Below, one piece after another: positions 49,433 through 59,160 of a DNA stretch of 64,000 nucleotides. The position numbers were made by a program, and so were the translations under genes. Position 1 is the stretch's first letter. The number at the start of each line of letters is the position of its first letter. The notes below the pieces were generated by a model. The model was not told where the DNA came from. It did no database searches and was given only the letters and a program-made list of their open reading frames with translations. Source of the stretch: Miscanthus floridulus (lineage: Eukaryota > Streptophyta > Magnoliopsida > Poales > Poaceae); assembly GCF_019320115.1 (NCBI RefSeq), contig NC_089584.1, forward strand, positions 55,796,852-55,860,851, written 5' to 3'.

Positions 49433-50840
49433 ATGGCAGGAGGTGAACAGACTGCAGATAACAATCCTAAGGGTTTCAGCAAGTGTGTTAGCCAAGAGCG
49501 ACTACAAGCTCTTGTAGAGGATGCCCAAAAAAGGATGAATGAGGCCGTCAGGAAGGCCGTCACTGACGCACTCATTGAACTCAACATTGGCAATAGCATG
49601 GAGAGATTGGACAAGTGAATTTCCACGCTAACCGACAAGGTTACTGAGTTGGAAACCTTTATGGCGGGCAACAACGACGTTTCCGGCAGCAACACCGATG
49701 GTCAAGACATGGTGCATGATGCCGCTAGAAACATAGGTCGAGCAGCTATCCGACAAGAGAGATTACGGCAACGTCTTCGCCGCAACACGACAGGTATGGG
49801 TGGTGTCCACCACCACCACCGTCAAGGTAATAATCACCGTGTGCCCGATGATCCTTATGCTAAGATTAAGTTCACAATACCATCTTTTTCGGGCCATTAT
49901 GATACTGAGGGATATCTTGATTGGGAGATGATGGTAGAACAAAAGTTTAGTGCCCACCTTGTACCTGAGCAACATAGAGTTAGACAAGCTACTAGTGAGT
50001 TTAAGGATTTTGCCATTATTTGGTGGAATGGGCTAGCTGCACAGGATGCTTTACCTGGTACATGGGAAGAACTTAAGGTAGCTATGCGTGATCGTTTTGT
50101 TCCTCCTTCTTATCATAGAGACTTGCGTAAGAAATTGATGCGTTTAGAACAAGGAGATAAATCTATACAAGATTACTATGGTGAGCTCCAAAATGGATTG
50201 ATGCGCTGTAGTGTTGTATAGGGAAATGAAGATGCCATTTGTCATTTTTATTCTGGTTTGAGGCGTGACATTAAGGACATTGTTGATTATAAAGAATTTA
50301 ACACTGTCAACCAGTTGTTTCAGTTTGCTATGCTTGCAAAAAAGGAATTGTAGGGGCGTGAACAGCAGGGCAAGAGCAAGGTCAGCACCAGCACATACAC
50401 GCCACGCTCGGCACCATCTTCGGGGCTGACCAAGCCAACCACTTTTTGGACGCCTCCACCAGCGAGCAAGCGACCAACAGCCTTTGGAGTTTCTGCTACA
50501 CCTAAGACACCTCCCGCACAACCTTCAGATTTAGGTAAAAATTCTTTGCAGGTGCCTACCAAGAGTTCCTCATCCGTTGCATCGACGGGACGCACTTCGG
50601 GTATTTAGTGCCACCGCTGCCATGGCATTTGCCATGTGCAGAAGGACTGCCCAAGTCAGCGGGCATATATTGCTACAGAAGATGGTTACATCAGCACCTC
50701 TAACATTGAGGATGAAGAAGACCAAGATGCAGATGAGGAGGACGGCGAAGTCCATGGTGATGAGGCCATGGCATCCTATAGGAGCATTATTGTACAGCGG
50801 GTGCTCAGCTCACAAGTCTAGCAACCTGAGAAGCTACAAC
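49433..50840 (+). pseudogene. gag: Element E gag
   Basis: The start is ATG 49433 (MAGGEQTADNN). An N-terminal helical region is followed by a basic RQERLRQRLRRN segment. The capsid-type core runs from about 49850 (DPYAKIKFTIPSFSGHY, MMVEQKFSAHLVPEQHR, IIWWNGLAAQ). Then comes a Ser/Thr/Pro-rich linker and a CCHC zinc knuckle at about 50609-50650 (CHRCHGICHVQKDC, CX2CX4HX4C), and an acidic stretch. The frame is continuous with pol. Stops are TGA 49616, TAG 50219, TAG 50351, TAG 50606 (directly before the knuckle) and TAG 50819, each explained by one C-to-T change from Arg or Gln codons. Confidence 0.9.
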
Positions 50841-53800
50841 GTCATAACTTGTTCCAGATTTTCTTCGTCATCAGTGACCGTCGAGCACGTGTCATTATTG
50901 ATGGAGGTAGCTGCAACAATTTGGTGAGTTCTGATTTGGTCAAGAAGCTTAGCTTGACCACACGCCCACACCCATGTCCATATCATATTCAGTGGCTAAA
51001 TGATTCTGGTAAAGCAAAGGTAACACAAACTTGTAGAGTTTCATTTTCCATTGGTTCTTATGCTGATTCTGTTGATTGTGATGTGGTACCTATGCAAGCT
51101 TGTTCACTTTTATTGGGTCGTCCTTGGGAACATGATAATGATGCTACACACCATGGTAGAAGTAATAAATACACTTTTGTGCATAAAGGAAAGAAAATTA
51201 CTTTGGTACCTTTGACCCCTGCTCAAATTGTACAAGCTGATAGAGAACGCGCTGCTAGTTTGAATGATGTTCAATCTAAAAATCAGTAAGTTGCTAATTC
51301 TATTTTCCCACCTAAAAAGGATAAGTCTACATCTATTTCTAAGGCTGAGGGGATTAAATTGAAGGGTGGTGTTATGCTTCAAACAAAATATGACTTTGCT
51401 GAAATTTCTGATGATGATATTTGCTATGCTTTGGTATGCAAACGAGCTATGTTTTCACTTGATGATATTGTTAGCTCGGTACCTCCTGCTATCACTAACC
51501 TTTTGCAGGAGTATGAGGACATTTTTCTAGCTGAGATACCCCCGGGGCTGCCACCTATGAGAGGGATAGAGCATCAAATCGATTTGATTCTGGGAGCGAC
51601 CTTGCCCAACCGAGCTGCATATCGAACCAATCCTGAGGAGACTAAGGAAATTCAGCGGCAAGTCCAAGACCTTTTGGACCGCGGGTATGTACGTGAAAGC
51701 CTTAGTCCTTGTGCCGTTCCTATACTTTTGGTTCCTAAGAAAGATGGAAGTTGGCGTATGTGTGTTGACTGTAGAGCCATCAATAATATTACTATTCGGT
51801 ATCGTCATCCTATTCCTAGGCTAGACGACATGCTTGATGAGTTGTGTGGTTCTATAATTTTCACTAAGATTTACTTGCGAAGTGGCTTCCACCAGATTAG
51901 AATGAAACTTGGAGATGAATGGAAAACTGCATTTAAAACCAAATTCGGGTTGTATGAGTGGTTAGTTATGCCTTTTGGTTTGACAAATGCACCTAGCACT
52001 TTCATGCGCTTAATGAATGAGGTTTTAAGAGTTTTTATTGGTCATTTTGTGGTAGTTTACTTTGATGATATATTGATTTACAGCAAGTCTTTTGATGAAC
52101 ATATGGATCACTTATGTGCTGTTTTTAATGCCTTACGTGATGCACGTTTATTTGGTAACCTTGAGAAGTGCATCTTTTGCACGGATCGAGTTTCTTTTCT
52201 TGGCTATGTTGTAACTCCATAGGGAATTGAGGTGGACGAGATGAAAATTGAAGCCATAAAGAGCTGGCCGGTTCCCCAAACCGTCACACAGGTGAGGAGT
52301 TTTCTTGGTCTTGCAGGATTCTGCCGCCGCTTCGTCAAAGATTTCAGCACCATTGCTGCCCCATTACATGAGTTGACGAAGAAAGGAGTGGTGTTTCATT
52401 GGGGAGAGGCACATGAGGAGTCCTTTGACACTTTGAAGGACAAGCTTACACACACATCATTGCTGCAACTTCCAAATTTTGGTAAGACTTTTGAGCTAGA
52501 ATGTGATGCTAGTGGAGTTGGCATTGGTGGTGTTTTGATGCAAGATGGTAAACCTGTTGCTTACTTTAGTGAAAAATTACACGGTCCTGTTCTTAATTAT
52601 TCCACGTATGATAAAGAATTGTATGCACTTGTCCATTCTTTAGAGACATGGTGTCATTATTTGTGGCCTAAAGAATTTGTTATTCATTCTGATCATGAAT
52701 CGCTTAAGTATCTTCGCTCTCAAAATAATCTGAATCGTAGGCATGCTAAATGGGTTGAATTTATTGAGTCTTTTCCTTATATTATCAAACACAAGAAAGG
52801 GAAGGATAATGTGATTGCTGATGCTTTGTCTAGAAGATATACATTGTTGTCTCAACTTGATTGCCGGATTTTTGGTCTTCAATCCATTAAAGAACAATAT
52901 GTGCTTGATCCTAATTTTAAGGATGTGTTGCTTAATTGTAGAGAGGGACGCACATGGAATAAGTTTATGATCAGCGATGGGTTTTTGTTTAGAGCTAACC
53001 GCCTATGCATTCTAGTTGGTTTCGTTCATCTTTTGTTTTTGCAGGAGGCACATGGAGGCGGATTGATGGGACATTTTGGTGCCAAGAAGACAGAGGAGGT
53101 GTTGTCCACATACTTCTTTTGGCCTAGGATGAGGCGTGATGTAGAGTGGTACGTGGCTCGGTGTGCCACTTGTCAAAAAGCTAAGTCGCGATTGAACCCA
53201 CATGGTTTGTATATGTCTCTTCCTGTTCCTTCTACTCCTTGGGTAGATATATCTATGGATTTTGTGTTGGGATTGCCAAGGACTAAGAGGGGGAGGGATA
53301 GTATTTTTGTGGTGGTTGATCGTTTTTCTAAGATGGCACATTTTATTCCTTGTCATAAGAGCGATGATGCTGTTCATATTGCTGGCCTTTTCTTTCTAGA
53401 AATTGTTCGCTTGCATGGTATGCCTTCTACTATTGTTTTAGATCGTGATGCAAAATTCTTGAGTCATTTTTGGCGCACGTTGTGGAATAAATTGGGGACC
53501 AAGCTGCTGTTTTCTACAACATGTCATCCCCAAACTGATGGGCAAACTGAGGTTGTGAATCGAACATTGTCCACCATGTTGAGAGCCATTTTGAAGCGCA
53601 ATTTGAAGTGTGGGAAGAGTGTTTGCCACATGTGGAGTTTGCATATAACAGGGCGGAACATTCCACCACCAAGGTAAGTCCTTTTCTAGTAGTGTATGGT
53701 TTTAACCCCCGTGCTCCTATTGATCTTTTGCCTTTACCTACCACTGAGAGAATACATAGTGATGCTAGAGAGCGTGCTGATTTTATTCGTAAGTTGCATG

Positions 53801-54438
53801 AAACAACTAAAGCAAATATTGAAAGCATGAATGAAAAGTATAGAATTGCTGGTAGTAAAGGTAGAAAAGAGATTAAACTTGAACCAGGTGATTTGGTTTG
53901 GTTACATTTAAGAAAAGATAGATTTCCTGAGCTACGTAAGTCTAAATTAATGCCAAGAGCAGCTGGTCCTTATAAGATTATTGAGAAAATAAATGATAAT
54001 GCATACAAACTTGAGTTGCCACCCGAGTTCGGGGTTAGTCCCACATTTAACATTGCAGATTTGAAACCTTACTTGGGAGAAGAAGATGAGCTTGAGTCGA
54101 GGATGACTCCAATTCAAGAGGGGGAGGATGATGAGGACATCACTCCTTTAGATGTACCAGCTGATCCTCCAAACGCCATGCAAGGTCCAATGACCCAGGC
54201 TCGAATGTGTCAACTCAATTTACAGGTGAGCTCGTTCTTAAGCGATCCTTTTCATACTTTTGAGAATAGACTACTACCTAATGATGTTATCTTGCTTAGG
54301 AACATTGGAGAGGGTCAAGAGGGACTAAGAGGACGTGGAGGAGGTGATGATGACCAGCAAGGACGTCCAACACAAGCCGGAGGCCCAGTCCAACACGAAT
54401 TCGAGTCTGCCTCGGCCTCCAGGACCAGTCTGCCTTAA
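50841..54438 (+). pseudogene. pol: Element E pol (PR-RT-RNH-IN), ending inside the 3' LTR
   Basis: Protease: VIIDGGSCNNLVS (about 50890). RT: WRMCVDCRAINNIT, then motif A reading TKIYLRSGFHQ with Tyr (codon 51872-51874) in place of the catalytic Asp, PFGLTNAPSTF, and YFDD at 52058-52069. RNase [43 protein letters not shown]. Integrase: HHCC part near 53050-53180 (CATCQKAKS), then [38 protein letters not shown] 51287 and TAG 52220 interrupt it. A frameshift near 53605 moves coding to the frame running 53608-54438. The gene passes the PPT and LTR start and ends at 54436-54438, giving the CRM-type C-terminal tail. Confidence 0.9.
54116..54128 (+). other. Polypurine tract of element E, inside the pol reading frame
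   Basis: AAGAGGGGGAGGA directly precedes the LTR start TGATGAGG. It is translated as part of pol (an Asp/Glu-rich stretch). Confidence 0.88.
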
Positions 54439-55041
54439 ACTGGTCGCCCAGGATGCATCCGAACTCCATTTTCGATGATCCACATATGGATGGAAAGCTA
54501 ATTTGATAAGGAAGCCAATCCAAGTGGTTTCACGTCAAAATCTGTTCAGAATTAATAGGAATCGTCGAAACAAGTCAGCGTCCAGAATCTGCCAGGGTGC
54601 TGCGACACCGTCTTTTGGTCCGTTGGACCATGTATCGAGTTTGGGCCCATTAGGGGCGCGTCCAGGGGTCTTGCATGACCCTAGAGTCTTCATAAACAGC
54701 CGCCGCCCCTCCATTAGGGTTTGGGTTTTGCTTAGATTATTCTATCAAGAACAGTTTCGCCGTTCATCGGTTTGTGAGACCCCAACTTCGTGAGTTTAAT
54801 CATTCATCTGCAATTTGTTTGCATTCTTTCTTGTTCTTGCTTGTGTTCTTCATTGCGCAGGCAGGGATTAGCCTTCTTGGTGAGGTCAACCTAGTCCATG
54901 ACTTGGTTGATAACCAGAGGAGCGGTGGTGCTAAGATTGTAGGGTTCAATCTTTCGATCTGAAGCCAGATCGGTGTGTCATTCTCCGCCACAACGATAGT
55001 TACCATCACCTGACGAAAGATCGGGATCCCCGTCCCCATTA
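54129..55041 (+). repeat. Element E 3' LTR (913 bp)
   Basis: It is the same length as the 5' LTR, with about 41 mismatches by eye. It holds the last ~310 bp of pol. It ends ...CCCCATTA and is followed by TTTGC. Confidence 0.93.
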
Positions 55042-55471
55042 TTTGCCCAACATGAACCTTTCATGACTTTTGTTGTAGAGTTCATCTAGAGTCATTTGGG
55101 CAAGGTTGCAAGGTTTGGTTGATGACCTACATTTCCATTCACTTAATAGTGCAATTCAAGCACTTAGTAAAGTCATTCCAATAAGTATATAACTTATCAT
55201 TTTATGTGACTTTTTTATTCTAAACTTCATAAAACTTTTCCAGTGACCCATATAGATGGGTATTGATGTGAGACACATGAAGATATTCCAATAACACCAG
55301 ATAAGCATATATCTTGAAAAGGGCCTATATGTAAAGCAATGGTGCAATATCCGAGTTTAGGTTGGGGCTCATTTCCATAGGTTTGACCTTGACATCTTCA
55401 TCATCACTTAATCTATCATGTTTGAGCTCAAACCCACTGCTTAACTGGTGACAAACACCTGGGGTGTTACA
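55042..55471 (-). repeat. Element B 5' LTR, piece 3 (LTR start), with right TSD of element E
   Basis: 55042-55046 is the TTTGC duplication. From there to 55471 the sequence matches 17950-18379. On the minus strand the LTR starts at 55471 with TGTAACACCCCAGG, directly abutting element F integrase sequence. Confidence 0.9.
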
Positions 55472-56655
55472 ATATTTCTTTAGATATTTCCCATTGATAT
55501 CTCTGCCAAATTCTTCCTCTCCTCTTAGTGTTTCCAAAATATAAGCATTACCAGGCGCACAATGTTTGATCCGATAAGGTCCTTCCCAATTAGGTGACCA
55601 TTTGCCGAACTTACTGTCCTTTGACCTGATTAGCCATTTTACTTTATAGACCAAGTCTCCTTTAGAAAATTGCTTACTCTTTACTTTTTATTGTAATATT
55701 TTGCAACCCTCAGTTTATTGGCTTTGATATTTTCAAGAGCATGCAGCCGAAAGCAACTCAAGTCCTCTAAGTCGTCTATCATAAGATTCCTGTAGACTTC
55801 GGCTGACAAATCATTTTGCAATGTAACACGCCTCGATCTAGTCTAAACTTCCCAAGGAAAGACTACATTATGACAATACACAAGTTCATAAGGCGACGTT
55901 TTAATCGATCCATGACAGGCCATCCTATATGCCCATAATGCCTCATTAAGCGTTGAATGCCACTTCCTTGGTTGTTCCTCAATCTTTTTCTTGATCAGCT
56001 TAATCATAATCTGATTGGACGCCTCTGCCTGGCCATTAGCCTAAGCATAGTAAGGAGAAGAATTTAGTAGCTTGATTCCCATACTGGCAGCAAAATCTTC
56101 GAACTCTTCTGATGTGAACATTGTCCCTTGATCAATAGTGATAATTTGAGGAATCCCAAAATGATACACCATATGCTCCTTAACAAAATCAACCATGTTC
56201 TTTGAGGTTACCATCTTCAAAGGAATTGACTCAGCCCATTTAGTGAAGTAATTTGTTGCTACCGATATGAACTTATGTCCTTTGCTTGAGGGCGGAAAAA
56301 TCTAGCCAATTAAATCAATTCCCCAACCTCAAAATGGCCATGGTTTGATTATTGGATTCATGGCTGATACATGTGATTTCTAGACATTACCAAAACGTTG
56401 ATAGTCCTGGCACCCCTTGTAATATTCAAAATAGTCTTCCAATATTGTTGGTCAGAAATATCCAGCTCCACATATCCCTTCATGCACCTCACCCATCAAC
56501 ACCTTAGCTTCCTCTTGATTTAAGCATTTGAGCAACACCCCATCGACTGTTTTATAATATAGCTAATCATCTAGTAAAACATACTTAGTCGATTTATACC
56601 TTAGCTTTATGGTAACTTTCCATGTTCGATTCCAAAGGTAGTCAGCTATTTCAAT
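55472..56655 (-). pseudogene. pol: Element F integrase, cut by element B
   Basis: The minus strand shows an integrase core in broken frames: TIDQGTMFTSEEF (second Asp, about 56130), then ANGQAEASNQIMIKLIKKK (catalytic Glu, about 56000-56040, with a TAG just before ANG). The C-terminal part at 55480-55650 has GPYRIKHCAPGNAYILE and RDINGKYLKKY. The reading then runs straight into the LTR start of element B at 55471. The start of integrase toward 56650 is poorly preserved. Confidence 0.8.
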
Positions 56656-57480
56656 TCACCAATCATTATTCGAGGTTTCACTACTCAAAACTTCTTCAAA
56701 CACTTGATAACCTGAAGCACTATGAGCTAAACGATTAGCCTCTTGATTTTGTGCCATCGAAATATGTTGAAAAGAGATATGAGGAAACTCTTTGAGCAAC
56801 CTTTGACACTCATCATAATATCCCCTTAGAGTATCTTCTTTGCACTCATATAGGCCGATCAAGTGATTAATAATTAACTGTGAATCTCTAAATATTTCAA
56901 TTGCTTCGGCCTTTACTTCATGAAGAAGTTGAAGCCCCTTAAGAATAGCTTCATATTCTACTTGGTTGTTGGTAATCATTGGTTCAGTCGGAAAAGCAAA
57001 CTCAAAACTTGCCCCCCAAGGAAAAATAATAACAATACCAATGCCACCACCTTTTTTGCATGATGATCCATCAAAGAATAACATCCAAGGTACCGGCTCT
57101 ACATAATCAATGCTTGGTTTATGATGCTGGGTGTCAAAATTGGCTATTATTTGCCCTTTGACTGCCTTAGCCGATTTGTACCTCAAGTCAAACTCCAATA
57201 ATTCAAGAATCCACTTTCCCACTCTCCCATTTAGTATTGGCATTGATAACATGTGCTTGATCACATCAGCCTTGGAAACAACCGAACACTTGGCCGATAA
57301 TAAGTAGTGTCGCAACTTAGTGCAAGAGAAATATAAGCACAAGAATAACTTTTCGGTGGGAGAATATCTCGTTTCTAGATCTATGATTCTTCTACTCAGA
57401 TAGAAAACAACCCGTTGTTTTCCTTTAAACTCTTGCATCAAGGCCGATCCAATTGTTTTGTCATCAGCCGATATGTACAA
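56656..57480 (-). pseudogene. pol: Element F RNase H pair (second one archaeal-type)
   Basis: From 57480 on the minus strand: MYISADDKTIGSALMQEF, then SRRIIDLETRYSPTEKL and LRHYLLS, the normal Ty3/gypsy RNase H. A linker (GQIIANF) follows. Then the archaeal-type RNase H: WMLFFDGSSCKKGGGIGI, NNQVEYEAILKGLQLL, EIFRDSQLIINHLIG and NQEANRLAHSAS. About 275 residues are open without a stop, the best-preserved part of this element. Confidence 0.88.
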
Positions 57481-58642
57481 CTTAAAAGGCTTACCTTACA
57501 GAGGAGGGACCAGCACAGGTGGACATTTCATATATTCCTTTATCTCCTCAAACGCCTTTTGTTGCATGTTACCCTATTTAAATTCTTGATCATTTTTCAA
57601 CCTCAACAAGGGAGAAAATGGCAGAACTCTCTCTGACAAATTCGAAATGAATCTCCTAATCAAATTAATCTTACCTAGTAAAGATTATAACTCTGTTTTA
57701 CTAGTCGGGGGTACTGCTTCGTTGATTGCTTTCATCCTTTTCGAACCGACTTTGATTCCTCTCTCGTGGACCATAAAACCCAAGAATTGTCCAGCTGATA
57801 CTCCAAAGGCACACTTATTAGGATTCATCTTTACACCATGCTTTCTTATGCATTCCAGAGTCTCCAGCAAATCAGCTAGATGCTCTTTGTACCCCTTGGA
57901 TTTTATCATCACATCATCAATGTAGATTTCAACAATCCTCAACTTATAAAAAATATAATTCATTGCCCTCTGATAAGTTGCACCAGCATTCTTTAGACCA
58001 AAGGTCATCACAACCCACTCAAATAAGCCGATTGCGCCAGGGCACCTAAAAGCGTTCTTTGCTATGTCTTCCTCAGCCATGAAAAATTGGTTATATCCTA
58101 CATTGCCATCCATGAAGCTAATAACCTTGTGCCTGGCTGCTGTGTCCACCAACATATCGGCTATCGACATCAGATAACCATCCATGTGTATGCCTTGTTC
58201 AGATCTTTGAAATCGATGCAAACTCTTAACTTCCCATTCTTCTTATACACAGGGACAACATTTGATATCCACTCTACATATCAGCATGGTCGGATAAACT
58301 TTGCTTCCAGTAACCTTTCAGTCTCATTCTTAATATCATCAAGTATGTTTGGGTTGAATCTCCTCAAAACTTGTTTAAACGGCCGATATCTAGGTTTGAT
58401 TAACAAATGATGCTCAATAATTGATCGATCTAGACCAGGCATCTCATAATACTCCCAAGCAAAACAATCTTTAAATTCCTTTAATAAACCTACTAACTCT
58501 TGCTTATACTCAGGATCTAACTTGGCACTTACATACGTTGGCCTAGGCCTATCTCTAGAACCAATATCCACCTCTTCTAATTCATTAGCCGACGTGAAGC
58601 CATGTCCTAGTTTGCCATCTGTACTATCTATTAGATTATCCA
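57481..58642 (-). pseudogene. pol: Element F reverse transcriptase
   Basis: The upstream segment CFAWEYYEMPGLDRSIIEH (about 58450) is followed by LLEAKFIRP. Frames then change near 58280-58200 across the CIDFKDLNKA region. ISFMDGNVGYNQFFMAEED (motif A), MTFGLKNAGATYQRAM (motif B) and YIDDVMIKS (about 57905-57930, motif C) come next, then FGVSAGQFLGFMVHERGI. Several small indels break the gene. The catalytic Asp pair is present. Confidence 0.87.
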
Positions 58643-59160
58643 TTAAAACAAATTTTTAAAGCTAACTGTTTGGATCGGCTGTTGGCTTTCATTATTGATC
58701 CTAATGAAGCTTCCCTTCCATAACTTGCTAGAAAAGCATTCGAAGTCTGCTAGTTCCCAAAAGACTAGATCGGCTATTGTGATACTCACGGACTCATCAG
58801 CGTGAACCAACTCGACATCATCTCCATGCCATTGAATCAAACACTGATGCATGGTCGATGGCACACAATAGTTTGCATAAATCCAATTATGACCAAGGAG
58901 TAAGTTGTATGACCCTTTTCCATCGATGACGAAGAACATGGTGAGTAGAGTCTTACTCCCTATTGTTAGTTCAACATTCATTGCCCCCCAGGTCTTAGAC
59001 GCATTACCCCCAAAGTCCTTAAGCATCATGTCAGTCTCAATCAGATCTCCTGATCCCTTGCCAAGTTTACGAAAAGTGGTGTAAGGCATAAGATTGATAG
59101 AAGCACCTCCATCCACCAACATCTTGTTCATCGGCTTCCCATCAACAAAACCTTTTACCT
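58643..59160 (-). pseudogene. Element F aspartic protease
   Basis: On the minus strand the catalytic segment is KMLVDGGASINLMPY near 59120-59090, so D-G-G-A is intact. It is followed by FFVIDGKGSYNLLLGHNWI and a conserved PSTMHQCLIQWHGDD stretch. A stretch of 162 residues is open. The frame differs from RT, so a frameshift separates them. Confidence 0.83.

Larger units (their letters stand above)
47339..55041 (+). mobile_element. Element E: CRM-like centromeric chromovirus
   Basis: It is 7,703 bp, with two 913-bp LTRs, TTTGC duplications and an intact empty site visible in the other B LTR. The LTR starts TGATGAGGACATC, and pol runs past the PPT about 310 bp into the 3' LTR, where it encodes a GPMTQARMCQLN-type tail. 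Both features are hallmarks, as I recall them, of the CRM clade of plant centromeric retrotransposons. The gag wording (KIKFTIPSFSGHYDTEGYLD) also fits CRM. About 41 LTR differences by eye (near 4.5%) suggest an age of order 1-2 million years at a commonly used grass rate. Coding is broken by seven stops and one frameshift. Confidence 0.88.
14909..55471 (-). mobile_element. Element B: non-coding long-LTR (LARD-like) element, interrupted
   Basis: On the minus strand the order is 5' LTR (three pieces ending at 55471), primer binding site 23171-23183, an internal region of about 4.8 kb with no recognisable gag or pol, polypurine tract 18381-18395, and 3' LTR 14909-18379 (rest left of the window). 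LTR identity is shown by the match of 14909-18379 to 44225-47338 plus 55047-55471. The LTR starts TGTAACACCCC and ends TTCTGTCACA. The sequence before the PPT resembles that of element A, so B looks like a non-autonomous relative of Tekay-type elements. Elements C/D and E sit inside its 5' LTR and A sits in its 3' LTR. It was inserted into the integrase of element F. Confidence 0.8.
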
